From an uncultured Aquimarina sp. (GTDB taxonomy: Bacteria; Bacteroidota; Bacteroidia; Flavobacteriales; Flavobacteriaceae): a DNA stretch of 64,000 bases. Where the stretch lies: positions 269,069-333,068 of the forward strand of contig CANNBP010000005.1 of the NCBI GenBank assembly GCA_947502885.1, read 5' to 3'. Below are positions 34,266-43,787 of the stretch, piece after piece. A program made the translations under genes and the position numbers. How positions within the stretch are numbered: position 1 is the stretch's first letter; each line of letters starts with the position of its first letter. The notes under the pieces are model-generated. The model did no database searches. It was not told the origin of the DNA and saw only the letters and a list, made by a program, of their open reading frames with translations.

Positions 34266-35183
34266 ATGAAAAAAACACTTCTAACATTAGTACTTCTAGC
34301 AACTTCTACAATTGCATTTGCTCAGGAAGAAAAAAAAGAAGAAGAAGCACCAAAAGATGGGTGGACCAGAGCCGGAAACGTTAGCTTTTTATTTAATCAA
34401 TCTGCTTTTAATCACGAATGGTTAGGAGGGGGTACATCAAATATAGCTGGTAATTTATCTATATCCTATGATTTCAACTACCGTAAAGGAGATATCACGT
34501 GGGATAACAAACTTCTAGGAGACTATGGTTTGACAAAGTTAAAAGATCAAGAATCTGCTCGTAAAACCAATGACCGATTAGAACTTAATTCATTAGTTGG
34601 TAAACAAATCAAAGAATCTTTATGGTACTATTCTTTTTTCGCAAATTTTAGAACTCAATTTGATCAAGGTTTTCTATATGGTGAGGATGAAAACGGAAAT
34701 GAAACCAGAGAATCACAAACTCATTTCTTTTCTCCTGCTTACCTTCAATTTGGACCAGGTATGTTATGGAAAAAAAGTGACAACCTAAAAGTTAATATAG
34801 CTCCAGCAACTGCAAGATTTATATTTGTACACGATCATTTTACTACGGTAGATGCCACTAATCAAGCCGCTCTAGATGCATATGTACCATATTTTGGTGT
34901 AGAAGCTAATGAGACTTCACGTTTTGAGTTTGGTGCTGCAGTTAATGCATATGCTAAATTTGAATTAATGAAAAATGTATCTATGGAGAATATCCTAAAT
35001 CTATATTCAAACTACTTAGAAGACCCGCAAAATGTAGATATCGATTATACTGCAAACGTTGTGATGAAAATTAATAAATATTTGTCTACCAATATAACTT
35101 TTCAGGCTATTTATGATGACAATGCTATCGGAGCTTTTCAAATTAGAGAAGTATTTGGTCTTGGTGTAAACTATGGCTTCTAG
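34266..35183 (+). CDS. DUF3078 domain protein, outer-membrane-type beta protein
   Basis: A 305-residue protein with a signal peptide (1-19, ending IAFAQE) followed by a beta-rich domain. It resembles the protein at 14806-15831 over most of its length (e.g. LFNQSAFNHEW, GGGTSNIAGN, DNKLLGDYGLT, ARKTNDRLEL, and an end LGVNYGF). DUF3078 proteins are common at the end of flavobacterial suf loci, but their role is unknown; a beta barrel of the outer membrane is likely from the alternating pattern and C-terminal Phe. A terminator follows directly, so it closes the locus. Confidence 0.9.
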   Translation: MKKTLLTLVLLATSTIAFAQEEKKEEEAPKDGWTRAGNVSFLFNQSAFNHEWLGGGTSNIAGNLSISYDFNYRKGDITWDNKLLGDYGLTKLKDQESARKTNDRLELNSLVGKQIKESLWYYSFFANFRTQFDQGFLYGEDENGNETRESQTHFFSPAYLQFGPGMLWKKSDNLKVNIAPATARFIFVHDHFTTVDATNQAALDAYVPYFGVEANETSRFEFGAAVNAYAKFELMKNVSMENILNLYSNYLEDPQNVDIDYTANVVMKINKYLSTNITFQAIYDDNAIGAFQIREVFGLGVNYGF

Positions 35184-35207
35184 TACATAAAAACCAAAGC
35201 ATTTAAA

Positions 35208-35249
35208 AAAAAAGGAAGCGTCAATACATGTATTGGCGCTTCCTTTTTT
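35208..35249 (+). terminator. Terminator after the DUF3078 gene
   Basis: Inverted repeat from 35208 to 35249: ggaagcgtcaataca pairs with tgtattggcgcttcc (one G-U), with A-run before and T-run after. It can work on both strands. Confidence 0.85.
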
Positions 35250-35384
35250 ATATTGTTTTAAATTTGTGACTAGAAAATTAAAAATAGACTTAAAAAAATT
35301 AGCACTTTTGTTTTAAGAATTAATGTAAGGTTACCACTATTTTTTCGTCTATACTATACTATAAATACTTAAAAAACAGAGGTT

Positions 35385-35753
35385 ATGAGTAAGCTTGTTT
35401 TAGTTTTAAGAATTGTATTAGGAGCGATATTGGTAATTTTTGGAGTTAATAAATTCATTGGATTTATTCCTGTGTTAGAATTTGTTAATCCAGACGCAAG
35501 TGTATTTTTTGAAGTGCTTGCAAATAGTTATCTGTTAAAAACAGTAGGACTCGTTGAAATAATAGCAGGTTTTTTATTGTTGATCAATATATATGTGCCA
35601 TTTGCATTAGTTGTATTAGCACCGATTTCCATTAATATTATTTTATTTCATATTACACTAGACCCATCTAATATTGGACCAGCAGCATTTGTTTTTCTTG
35701 TAAACGCTTTTCTGATTTATACCAATTGGAATGCCTACAAAACACTTTTTTAA
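35385..35753 (+). CDS. DoxX-like small membrane protein
   Basis: A 122-residue protein with four predicted transmembrane helices (about 4-22, 44-65, 68-86 and 97-114). It has the DoxX/DoxD-like style (LVLRIVLGAILVIFGVNKF, then VGLVEIIAGFLLLI). Such proteins are linked to thiosulfate:quinone oxidoreductase subunits or to redox processes, but most members have no known function. It is preceded by the DUF3078 terminator and transcribed alone. Confidence 0.82.
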   Translation: MSKLVLVLRIVLGAILVIFGVNKFIGFIPVLEFVNPDASVFFEVLANSYLLKTVGLVEIIAGFLLLINIYVPFALVVLAPISINIILFHITLDPSNIGPAAFVFLVNAFLIYTNWNAYKTLF

Positions 35754-35918
35754 AATAGTTTTGTTTATTACAAGAAGTTATTCGACTGCTCTTGCATAGC
35801 TATCCGCATATTGCTATACCCCAAAGCAATATATAAAGAAACCCTTCCTTTCTTTACAGGTCACTTGCAGAGCAGTCATTTTTATAGTTTCTTTAGCATT
35901 TTTAGAAGCTTCTTTTGA

Positions 35919-35926
35919 TAGATTTG
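35919..35926 (+). promoter_or_regulatory. Probable -7 promoter box TAGATTTG
   Basis: TAGATTTG matches TAnnTTTG 19 bases before the prolyl oligopeptidase ATG at 35945. Longer starts would lie within or before this box, supporting ATG 35945. Confidence 0.5.
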
Positions 35927-35944
35927 TACGTATATACGTACACT

Positions 35945-38113
35945 ATGAAAAAAATACTCATTTTCCTTTCTATCTTTACAATACTGATAGCTTGTAAAAA
36001 AGAAAATCAGGAGCAAAAACTTAAAACAGAAATTGCATTGAACTATCCAGAAACTAAAACTGTAGATACAGTAGACACCTATTTTGGAACCCAAGTAAAA
36101 GACCCATATAGATGGTTAGAAGATGATCGCAGTACCGAAACCGAAAATTGGGTTACTACACAAAACAAAACTACTTTTGATTACTTAAACAAAATCCCAT
36201 TTAGAGAAGATCTTAAAAAGAGACTCTCTGATCTTTGGAATTATGAAAAAGTAAGTGCCCCATTTAAAGAAGGGGATTATACCTATTTTTATAAAAATGA
36301 CGGTTTACAAAATCAATATGTTATCTATCGATTTAAAAATGAAGGTGATAAACCTGAAGTTTTCTTAGACCCAAATACATTTAGTAAAGATGGAACAACA
36401 TCTTTGGGAGAAGTTAATTTTTCTAAGAATGGAAAACTTGTTGCCTATTCTATTTCTGAAGGAGGTAGCGATTGGAGAAAAGTAATCGTTAAAAATGTTG
36501 AAACCAATGAAATACTTGGTGATACTATTATCGATGTTAAGTTTTCTGGAATGTCCTGGAAAGGAAATGATGGTTTTTACTATTCTAGTTATGACAAACC
36601 CAAAGGAAGTGAGCTTTCTGCAAAAACAGATCAACACAAAATATACTATCATAAGTTAGGTACCGCTCAAAAAGAAGATAAACTTATTTTTGGTGGAACA
36701 GAAGAAGAAAAACACAGGTATACTGGTGCATATCTAACCGAAGACGATAACTATTTAATTATTTCTGCAAGTACATCTACATCTGGAAATAAATTGTTTA
36801 TTAAAGATCTTAAACAATCAAATAGTAAACTTAATGCAATACTTAATACTACAGAAAGTGATACCCATGTTATAGAAAATGTAGGATCAAAATTATACAT
36901 AGTAACCAATTTAAATGCTCCAAATCAGAAAGTAATAACTGTTGATGCTTCTAACCCAACACCAGAAAATTGGGAAGATTTTATTCCTGAAACCGAAAAT
37001 GTGTTGAGTATTAATACGGGTGGAGGATATTTCTTTGCAGAGTATATGGTAGATGCAGTTTCTAAAGTACTACAATATGACTATGATGGTAAACTTGTTC
37101 GCGAAGTTAATTTACCCGGTGTAGGCAGTGCCACCGGATTTGGCTCTAAAAAAGAAGATAAAGAATTGTATTATTCATTCACCAACTATAAAACTCCTAA
37201 TAGTATTTATAAGTATACAATTGCTACAGGTGCATCTGAGATATATCGTAAACCTAAAATTGATTTTAACCCCGATAATTACGAAAGTAAACAAGTTTTT
37301 TATACCTCTAAAGATGGTACGAAAGTACCTATGATTATCACCTTTAAAAAAGGAACCGAACTCAATGGTAAAAACCCTACCATTTTATATGGATATGGTG
37401 GATTTAATATTAGTCTTACCCCTTCATTTAGTATTGGTAATGCCGTATGGATGGAACAAGGCGGTATCTATGCTGTACCCAATCTAAGAGGAGGAGGTGA
37501 ATATGGTAAAAAATGGCACGATGCAGGAACAAAAACCGAAAAGCAAAATGTATTTGATGACTTTATTGCCGCTGCAGAATACTTGATTACTAATAAGTAT
37601 ACATCTAGTGATTATCTTGCAATTAGAGGTGGTTCTAATGGAGGACTACTTGTTGGTGCTACCATGACGCAAAGACCGGATCTAATGAAAGTAGCTTTGC
37701 CAGCAGTCGGTGTTTTAGATATGTTACGATATCATACATTTACAGCAGGTGCAGGATGGGCATACGACTATGGGACTGCTCAAGATAATAAAGAAATGTT
37801 TGATTACCTTATAGGGTATTCTCCTGTTCACAATGTAAAAAAAGGAGTTGAATATCCTGCAACAATGGTAACTACAGGAGATCATGATGATCGTGTTGTA
37901 CCTGCACATTCTTTTAAGTTTGCTGCAGAACTTCAAGCAAAACAATCAGGCACAAATCCGACTATTATTAGAATTGAAACGAACGCGGGACATGGTGCAG
38001 GAACACCTGTTAGTAAAACCATAGAGCAATATGCCGATATTTTTGGTTTTACACTATATAATATGGGCTATGAGGTATTGCCAGAAAAAACGAATGATGA
38101 GTTAAAAAACTAA
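35945..38113 (+). CDS. Prolyl oligopeptidase, S9A family lipoprotein
   Basis: A 722-residue serine peptidase that cleaves short peptides after proline. [20 protein letters not shown] gives a lipoprotein signal with lipobox Cys17, so it is anchored in the envelope. After an N-terminal segment ([11 protein letters not shown]) and a seven-bladed propeller (about 75-430), the C-terminal alpha/beta hydrolase has the catalytic Ser in GGSNGGLL, Asp in GDHDDRVVP and His in NAGHGAG. The active triad is complete. It is monocistronic, with a bidirectional terminator downstream. Confidence 0.94.
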   Translation: MKKILIFLSIFTILIACKKENQEQKLKTEIALNYPETKTVDTVDTYFGTQVKDPYRWLEDDRSTETENWVTTQNKTTFDYLNKIPFREDLKKRLSDLWNYEKVSAPFKEGDYTYFYKNDGLQNQYVIYRFKNEGDKPEVFLDPNTFSKDGTTSLGEVNFSKNGKLVAYSISEGGSDWRKVIVKNVETNEILGDTIIDVKFSGMSWKGNDGFYYSSYDKPKGSELSAKTDQHKIYYHKLGTAQKEDKLIFGGTEEEKHRYTGAYLTEDDNYLIISASTSTSGNKLFIKDLKQSNSKLNAILNTTESDTHVIENVGSKLYIVTNLNAPNQKVITVDASNPTPENWEDFIPETENVLSINTGGGYFFAEYMVDAVSKVLQYDYDGKLVREVNLPGVGSATGFGSKKEDKELYYSFTNYKTPNSIYKYTIATGASEIYRKPKIDFNPDNYESKQVFYTSKDGTKVPMIITFKKGTELNGKNPTILYGYGGFNISLTPSFSIGNAVWMEQGGIYAVPNLRGGGEYGKKWHDAGTKTEKQNVFDDFIAAAEYLITNKYTSSDYLAIRGGSNGGLLVGATMTQRPDLMKVALPAVGVLDMLRYHTFTAGAGWAYDYGTAQDNKEMFDYLIGYSPVHNVKKGVEYPATMVTTGDHDDRVVPAHSFKFAAELQAKQSGTNPTIIRIETNAGHGAGTPVSKTIEQYADIFGFTLYNMGYEVLPEKTNDELKN

Positions 38114-38137
38114 CTTACAATATAAAATTAGAGCAAT

Positions 38138-38172
38138 AAAAATCCGTTTTCTTATTTAGAAAACGGATTTTT
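38138..38172. terminator. Bidirectional terminator between convergent genes
   Basis: A 15-bp perfect stem, aaaaatccgttttct (38138-38152) and agaaaacggattttt (38158-38172), with a 5-base loop. It ends both the prolyl oligopeptidase and the minus-strand TPR regulator. Confidence 0.85.
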
Positions 38173-38197
38173 TAATTTTTAACCTACAATCCAATTG

Positions 38198-39862
38198 TCA
38201 AAATCTTGAGATAAACTCTGTAAGGTTCACATTTCTAGGAAGGTCGAATTTTTTTCGTAATCTATATCTCCCCATTTTTACACTTTTACTAGATATGCCC
38301 ATTAGATTAGCGATATCCTTAGAACTAAAGTTTAGTTTTAAAAATGAACATAGTTTTAACTCTGTAGGGGTTAATGCTGGATACTCTTTCCTTAGTTTTT
38401 CGAAAAAACCCAAATTCACCTGCTCAAAGCGTAATTTAAAAGCATCCCAGTTCTTTTTTGAGTTTCTATTAACAGATACTAATAAACGTTCTATCTTTTG
38501 TTGATGAGCATCATCCACTCCCCTCTTTATTTCGTTAATTTCTTCTTTAAACTGTTTTAGTAATTCTCCATCTTCAATAATCTGCAATGCAGATGTAGTA
38601 AGCTCTTTGTTTTTAATCTCTAATATATCCTTAGTTTTAGTAAGCTCTAACTCTGCTATTTGTTTTTCTTTTTTTATTAATTTCTTTTCTTTTTTATGTT
38701 TAGTTCGCAAGTACCTAAAATACAAAAAGCCAAATAAACTAATCATTATTGCTCCAGAAAGGTATACCCCTTTCATTATACGATCAATCTTTTTTTCTTT
38801 CTTTATAAGTTCCAATTGCTGTTGCTGTTGTTCTCTTTCATAACTATCTCTTAATTCAGATATTCTCCAAGTGTTATGTGTACCAAACAGACTATCTTTT
38901 AATGCAGTACCTTCTGTAAAATATTCTAAGGCAACTTTATGCTTCTTTAAAGCCTTATTAGTTGAGGCTAAGTCTAATAATATGGTCGCTTTAAGAGAAA
39001 GTAGGTTAATCGATTTTGATAGCTTTAATGCTTCTGAAAAATAAACAATGGCTTCATCATGTTTATCTTTGGTCATGTACATACTACCGATATAATACTT
39101 TGCTTGAGCTATAAAAGTTGTCTCTCCTGATAATTCTATTGTTTTATAATTTTCGAGAAGTAATTTCTCTGCCACTTTTACATCTCCTAATCTTAAAAAG
39201 ATTACCCCTTTTAGCATTGATATTCTGGCTAATCTAAGGTCTTGGACTTCTTGACTAACATTCTTACTATAAATAACCCCCTTTGCTTTTTCAATATAGT
39301 CTAACGCCTTCTCATATCTTTCTTCATTAAAATTGACCAATGCTAAATTTTCGAATGTATTACTTAAAAACAATTCTTTAACAGGACTATCAACTTGCAT
39401 TAAAAGGTTAATTGATTTTATATAATAGCGCTCTGCCAGATTATTTTGTCCAAAAGATTGATAGATATTACCTATATTATTATAAATCCCCGATTTTGTA
39501 TCAGGAGAATTTTCATTTTCAATTATTTGTAAAGCTTCTCTAAATAGTTTAAATGATTTTTCGAAATCAGATTTAGAATCATATGCAATCCCCAAGCAAT
39601 TTAAACCCTTTGCAAGTCTTAAACTATCTTTAAGTACCTTGCTCATCTCTATTGCTTGATTAATGTATACAATAGATGAATCTGGTTGTGTTTGACATAA
39701 TCCCAATCCTTTTAAGCGCATCTTATCAATACGAATCGTGTCCTCTAATGTTAAAGATTCTACTTGTTGAAAATAGAATTCACGTGCATGAATACAAGAT
39801 TGTATAAAAAAAAAGTGTACTATAAATATAATACGAAGATGAAGGAATATAGTAGTTTTCAA
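38198..39862 (-). CDS. TPR-transmembrane-LuxR-type HTH regulator
   Basis: A 554-residue regulator. It has a signal sequence (about 1-26), tetratricopeptide repeats (about 45-330), a transmembrane helix (about 357-378), a basic coiled coil (about 380-470) and a C-terminal LuxR/GerE-like HTH (about 497-550, TPTELKLCSFLKL and SSKDIANLMGISSKSVKMGR). It is similar in layout to the two TPR-AraC proteins but uses a different DNA-binding domain. It is divergent from an S8 protease gene, and three 10-bp direct repeats lie between the starts, making it a candidate regulator of that protease or itself. The signal it senses is unknown. Confidence 0.88.
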   Translation of the reverse strand: MKTTIFLHLRIIFIVHFFFIQSCIHAREFYFQQVESLTLEDTIRIDKMRLKGLGLCQTQPDSSIVYINQAIEMSKVLKDSLRLAKGLNCLGIAYDSKSDFEKSFKLFREALQIIENENSPDTKSGIYNNIGNIYQSFGQNNLAERYYIKSINLLMQVDSPVKELFLSNTFENLALVNFNEERYEKALDYIEKAKGVIYSKNVSQEVQDLRLARISMLKGVIFLRLGDVKVAEKLLLENYKTIELSGETTFIAQAKYYIGSMYMTKDKHDEAIVYFSEALKLSKSINLLSLKATILLDLASTNKALKKHKVALEYFTEGTALKDSLFGTHNTWRISELRDSYEREQQQQQLELIKKEKKIDRIMKGVYLSGAIMISLFGFLYFRYLRTKHKKEKKLIKKEKQIAELELTKTKDILEIKNKELTTSALQIIEDGELLKQFKEEINEIKRGVDDAHQQKIERLLVSVNRNSKKNWDAFKLRFEQVNLGFFEKLRKEYPALTPTELKLCSFLKLNFSSKDIANLMGISSKSVKMGRYRLRKKFDLPRNVNLTEFISRF

Positions 39863-40189
39863 TTCTTAATAAAAGTTTAAAGAGATTCCTAAATATATTA
39901 AAAATCGCTGATTTTCAACTTTTAGTATGCTTGTAGACTTTTTGTAGACTTATTTATAACCAATACACATACTTTGTAGACTTTTTTTATGTTCTAGTAA
40001 GGCAAAATGATTACTTCTTTTTAAGAATTTTGTATCCTCTTTTTAACATAAAGAGTTCTCATAAATATAGAATGTCAAAACATTTTCTGTTGTACCGCCC
40101 CCCTTTTTTTGACTAATAGTATCGACTATTAGCGCTCAATACAATTTAATTTAATAAGTAAACACAAACATTTAAAAGTTAAACGTATT
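39863..40189. other. Divergent intergenic region between TPR regulator and S8 protease
   Basis: A 327-base region without a gene. It holds three copies of TTGTAGACTT (listed separately) within 53 bases. A C-rich run (tgtaccgccccccttttttt, around 40093) lies closer to the protease. No canonical TAnnTTTG box was found directly before the protease ATG. Confidence 0.5.
39931..39983 (+). repeat. Three direct repeats of TTGTAGACTT, probable operator
   Basis: TTGTAGACTT occurs at 39931-39940, 39942-39951 and 39974-39983. The spacing between starts is 11 and 32 bases, about one and three helical turns, so all three would face the same side of the DNA. Such phased direct repeats typically bind a regulator; the adjacent TPR-LuxR protein is the obvious candidate (inference). 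Confidence 0.6.
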
Positions 40190-42706
40190 ATGAAGTACAA
40201 AAAAATTGTCACGGGAATATTGACTGTTTTTTGCATTATGTCTACAGTTGCGCAAGTGCAAAAGGAAACAAAAGAACAGCAATTAGAGAATGGAAATATT
40301 AAACAAAATACTGTAAGAACTAAATATCAAAAACGAGGAGTTTCTTCAAAATTAGACTTAGAATTACAATCTGTTATTTCAGAAAGTGCCGAAAACTTAA
40401 TTATAAATAATAATAAAGTGCTTGTAAGGGCATTTCCTATACAAAGTGCTAGCACTTTAGAAAAAGACTTAGTATCAATCGGAGCCGAAAACTGTAAAAT
40501 ACGAGGTAAGTATGTAACGGCATGGGTGCCATTAAATAAGATTGAGTCATTAGAATCTCTACCTTCTTTAAAACACTGTGCAGCTCAACAAATGTCTCGA
40601 ACTAATACTCTTAATTTTTCTAAAAAGAAAAAAGAAGTATTAAAAACAGGAAAAACGGTTACTCAAGGAGATATTTCTATGCTTACAAAGGTCGTAAGAG
40701 AAAACCTTAATGTAGACGGAACCGGAATACGAATTGGTGTAATGTCTGATAGTTATAATTTGCAAAATGGAGCGCCACAATCTATACTTGATGGAGATTT
40801 ACCCGGTGCCAATAATCCTAATGGGTATACTCAAGAAGTAATCGTTCTTCGAGAAGGGCCAAACAATGCAAATAGTGATGAAGGTAGAGCGATGATAGAA
40901 ATCATACATGATATCGCACCGGGAGCAGAGATATATTTTAGAACTGCTTTCTTTGGAATAGAAGATTATGTTGATGGGATTTATGAACTCGCAGATGCCG
41001 GAGTAGACATTATCGTTGATGACATCAATTACTTTGACGAACCATATTTTCAGGATGGTGTTCTTAATCAAGCTATTGATGATATCACTACAAGAGGAAT
41101 CACCTATTTTACGGCAGCTCTTAATGCTGGGTTAAATTCTTATGAAGCCGATTTTGTTGACTCAGGGGTTGATATTGGAGGGCCTTGGGGACGTTTACAT
41201 GATTTTGGAAACAATCATACCGAAGAAATAATTATCAATAATGATACCATTGCTATTCCAACTTTGCCTTTTGTATTAAATCCCGGTCTAAGGCCTAATT
41301 TAACAATGCAATGGGATGATCCTTCTATTTTTGCAAATCCTGATGGGCCAGGTCCAGATAGTGATTTAACAATTATGCTAATAGGAGAAAGAAACGGTAT
41401 AAGAAGACCAATTGCATGGAGTACACAAACCAGTATTGCCAACGAAGTTCCGTTTGAAAGAGTAAATAATTTTACAAATAACACTAATGCTCCTTTAAAC
41501 TTAAGTATTGCTATTGGAGTTGTTGAGGGACCAAACCCAGAAAGAATAAAGTTCATTAATCAAGCTACTAACTTTGGGTTTAGACCTTTTACAGGTACTT
41601 TAGTCGGGCATGCAAATGCTGCCGGTGCTATTACAGTAGGAGCTGTAAACTATAATAATACACCACAATTTGGAGGCACATTGCAGCCTTGGTTCAACTC
41701 ATCTGTAGGTGGTACAGCCGTTTTATTAGATAGAGACGGAAATGCAATCGATCCTATTGTGCGTAACAAACCAGATTTTATGGGACCGCATGGCGCAAAC
41801 ACTTCATTTTTTGGAGCAACAGGTCAAGGCGATATTGAGAATGATGGCTTTCCTAACTTTTTTGGTACTTCAGCCGCTGCTCCTCATGCCGCCGCTGCCG
41901 CTGCACTAATGCAAGAAGTTGCACAACATGATTTAGGAAGAAGCTTAACAAAAACCGAAATTCTAAATGCATTTACCTCTACAGCAATAGATTTCAGAGA
42001 CCCTGGCTTTGATTTTAGTACAGGTTATGGTTTCATTCAGGCAGACGCAGCTATCGCTAGAGCCCTACCAAAACCAAGTATTTATCGCTTTCAGATTAGA
42101 AATGCAAAAACAAATGATATTGTTAAAACTTTGTTTCAGAATGATGAGATTGATTTAGAAACTATTGACGGTGGTGAAATTAAAATCGAAGCACTTGCCG
42201 ATTTTGGTAACGCTACAAATGGAGTTATTCGTTTTGGGTTATTTTCACTTTCTTCGGGTTATCAAAGTACCAAAGATTTTACAGCACCATATATTGCCTT
42301 TGAAGATCAAGAAAACCCTTTTATATATACAGATAACTATACCTTATCTGCGACTCCTAAAGTAAAATATACTTTTGGTAATTTTGCTTTTATGAGGTTT
42401 TCTATTATTAACGGAGAAGACAATGGAAGAGGCTATGCGAATTACTATACAAAAACAACAGAACTTGAAAGTAAAGTATACCCTAACCCATCTACAGGGG
42501 TAATTAATATCATAGAAAATCAAAAGAAAATAGAACAAATCACAATCTATAACTTTTTGGGACAACGTATTTATCAGAACACAATATCTGATCCAGGAAA
42601 AATCAAAAAACAAATAGATTTATCTAGTTATAGAAAGGGTATGTATACTGTACAAACAAAATATAGTGATCATAAAGATTCTTTCGAAAAAATAATTGTA
42701 AAATAA
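40190..42706 (+). CDS. Secreted S8/S53-like serine peptidase with T9SS sorting domain
   Basis: An 838-residue secreted protein. A signal peptide (1-22) and propeptide-like region (about 30-150) are followed by a subtilase-fold domain (about 165-625): Asp in VMSDSYN, DEGRAMIEIIHDIAPGA at the place of the usual HGTHVA motif, and the Ser in GTSAAAPHAAAAAALM. A Glu stands where S8 enzymes have His, as in sedolisin-like (S53) enzymes. After a beta domain (about 630-760), a T9SS sorting domain ends the protein (YPNPSTGVINI to SFEKIIVK). It should be exported to the surface or medium. It is divergent from a TPR regulator and ends at a terminator. Confidence 0.88.
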   Translation: MKYKKIVTGILTVFCIMSTVAQVQKETKEQQLENGNIKQNTVRTKYQKRGVSSKLDLELQSVISESAENLIINNNKVLVRAFPIQSASTLEKDLVSIGAENCKIRGKYVTAWVPLNKIESLESLPSLKHCAAQQMSRTNTLNFSKKKKEVLKTGKTVTQGDISMLTKVVRENLNVDGTGIRIGVMSDSYNLQNGAPQSILDGDLPGANNPNGYTQEVIVLREGPNNANSDEGRAMIEIIHDIAPGAEIYFRTAFFGIEDYVDGIYELADAGVDIIVDDINYFDEPYFQDGVLNQAIDDITTRGITYFTAALNAGLNSYEADFVDSGVDIGGPWGRLHDFGNNHTEEIIINNDTIAIPTLPFVLNPGLRPNLTMQWDDPSIFANPDGPGPDSDLTIMLIGERNGIRRPIAWSTQTSIANEVPFERVNNFTNNTNAPLNLSIAIGVVEGPNPERIKFINQATNFGFRPFTGTLVGHANAAGAITVGAVNYNNTPQFGGTLQPWFNSSVGGTAVLLDRDGNAIDPIVRNKPDFMGPHGANTSFFGATGQGDIENDGFPNFFGTSAAAPHAAAAAALMQEVAQHDLGRSLTKTEILNAFTSTAIDFRDPGFDFSTGYGFIQADAAIARALPKPSIYRFQIRNAKTNDIVKTLFQNDEIDLETIDGGEIKIEALADFGNATNGVIRFGLFSLSSGYQSTKDFTAPYIAFEDQENPFIYTDNYTLSATPKVKYTFGNFAFMRFSIINGEDNGRGYANYYTKTTELESKVYPNPSTGVINIIENQKKIEQITIYNFLGQRIYQNTISDPGKIKKQIDLSSYRKGMYTVQTKYSDHKDSFEKIIVK

Positions 42707-42730
42707 TCAAAGTACTCCTTAATTTTTTAA

Positions 42731-42767
42731 GAACCCGCTTTTCATTCAAAAAAGCGGGTTCTTTTTT
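42731..42767 (+). terminator. Terminator after the S8/S53-like peptidase
   Basis: A 12-bp perfect stem, gaacccgctttt (42731-42742) and aaaagcgggttc (42750-42761), with a 7-base loop and a T-run. Confidence 0.85.
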
Positions 42768-42780
42768 GGCTAAAGTTCAA

Positions 42781-42788
42781 TATATTTG
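42781..42788 (+). promoter_or_regulatory. Probable -7 box TATATTTG before the ABC ATPase gene
   Basis: TATATTTG lies 4 bases before the ATG at 42792. If it is the promoter, the transcript is essentially leaderless, or the true start is further downstream; the box may also be fortuitous. Confidence 0.35.
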
Positions 42789-42791
42789 AAT

Positions 42792-43787
42792 ATGCTTAGA
42801 GTCGAAAACATATCTTTTGCGTATGACATACAACCTGTCTTAAAAAACGTAAGCTTTACCATTAAAAAAGGACAACATATTGCTCTTATAGGAGCAAGTG
42901 GTTGCGGAAAAAGTACCTTGTTAAAAATCATATATGGTCTTTTACAGGTGCAAAACGGAGAACTTTTTTGGGGTGATAAAAAGTTATTGGGCCCGCTTTT
43001 TAATCTCGTTCCTGGAGAAGATCAGATGAAATATCTTTCTCAAGGATTTGAACTGCAATCTTTTAGAACAGTTTCTGAAAACATAGGTCAATACTTATCC
43101 CGTTTTGAACCCGAATTAAAACTAGGTCGTGTAAATGAGCTTCTCGAAATTGTAGAAATGAAAAATTTTGCGGATACCAAGGTTGAAAATCTAAGCGGTG
43201 GTCAAAAACAAAGAGTAGCCTTGGCGAAAGCTCTTGCCAAAAGACCAGAACTTTTATTACTTGATGAACCTTTTGGTAACATTGATAATTTTAGAAGAAG
43301 TTCTTTACGCAGAAACTTGTATAGATATCTAAAACGAAATAAAATCACAAGTATCACAGCAACTCATGATAAAACTGATATTCTATCTTTTACAGATGAA
43401 ACTATTGTTATTCATCATGGTGAGATTTTGACACAAAAGAACACCATTGATTTATATCAAGACCCAAAAACTTATTATGTCGCTTCTCTATTTGGTGAAG
43501 TAAGTGAAATTAGTCTTTCTTCATTTACCAATTCTACGAGTAAGGAAACCATATTGGTTTATCCACATGAGATAAAAGTTGACCCCAACTCTAACAAAAA
43601 AGCTAGAATAAAAGGCGCCTATTTTACAGGTAGTAGTTATTTAATAGAAGCTGTTTTTGATCAAGCTATAATCTTTTTTACTCATGATCAACTATTAAAG
43701 GCACCGCAAACTGTGGGTATACGAATCACAGATCAGGTTCTTAAAAACAGAAAGAAAACTCTAAGTATATCTAATCAAACTACTTAA
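42792..43787 (+). CDS. ABC transporter ATP-binding protein, orphan
   Basis: A 331-residue ABC ATPase. Walker A GASGCGKST (about residues 35-43), the signature LSGGQKQRVALAKAL and Walker B LLLLDEPFGN are intact. The C-terminal extra region (about 235-331) resembles the TOBE-like regulatory domain of importers of the sulfate/iron/polyamine class. No permease or binding protein lies next to it, so the partner must be elsewhere. ATG 42792 is preferred to an upstream TTG lying in the promoter-like box. The 3' end overlaps the convergent S41 peptidase gene by 8 bases. Confidence 0.9.
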   Translation: MLRVENISFAYDIQPVLKNVSFTIKKGQHIALIGASGCGKSTLLKIIYGLLQVQNGELFWGDKKLLGPLFNLVPGEDQMKYLSQGFELQSFRTVSENIGQYLSRFEPELKLGRVNELLEIVEMKNFADTKVENLSGGQKQRVALAKALAKRPELLLLDEPFGNIDNFRRSSLRRNLYRYLKRNKITSITATHDKTDILSFTDETIVIHHGEILTQKNTIDLYQDPKTYYVASLFGEVSEISLSSFTNSTSKETILVYPHEIKVDPNSNKKARIKGAYFTGSSYLIEAVFDQAIIFFTHDQLLKAPQTVGIRITDQVLKNRKKTLSISNQTT

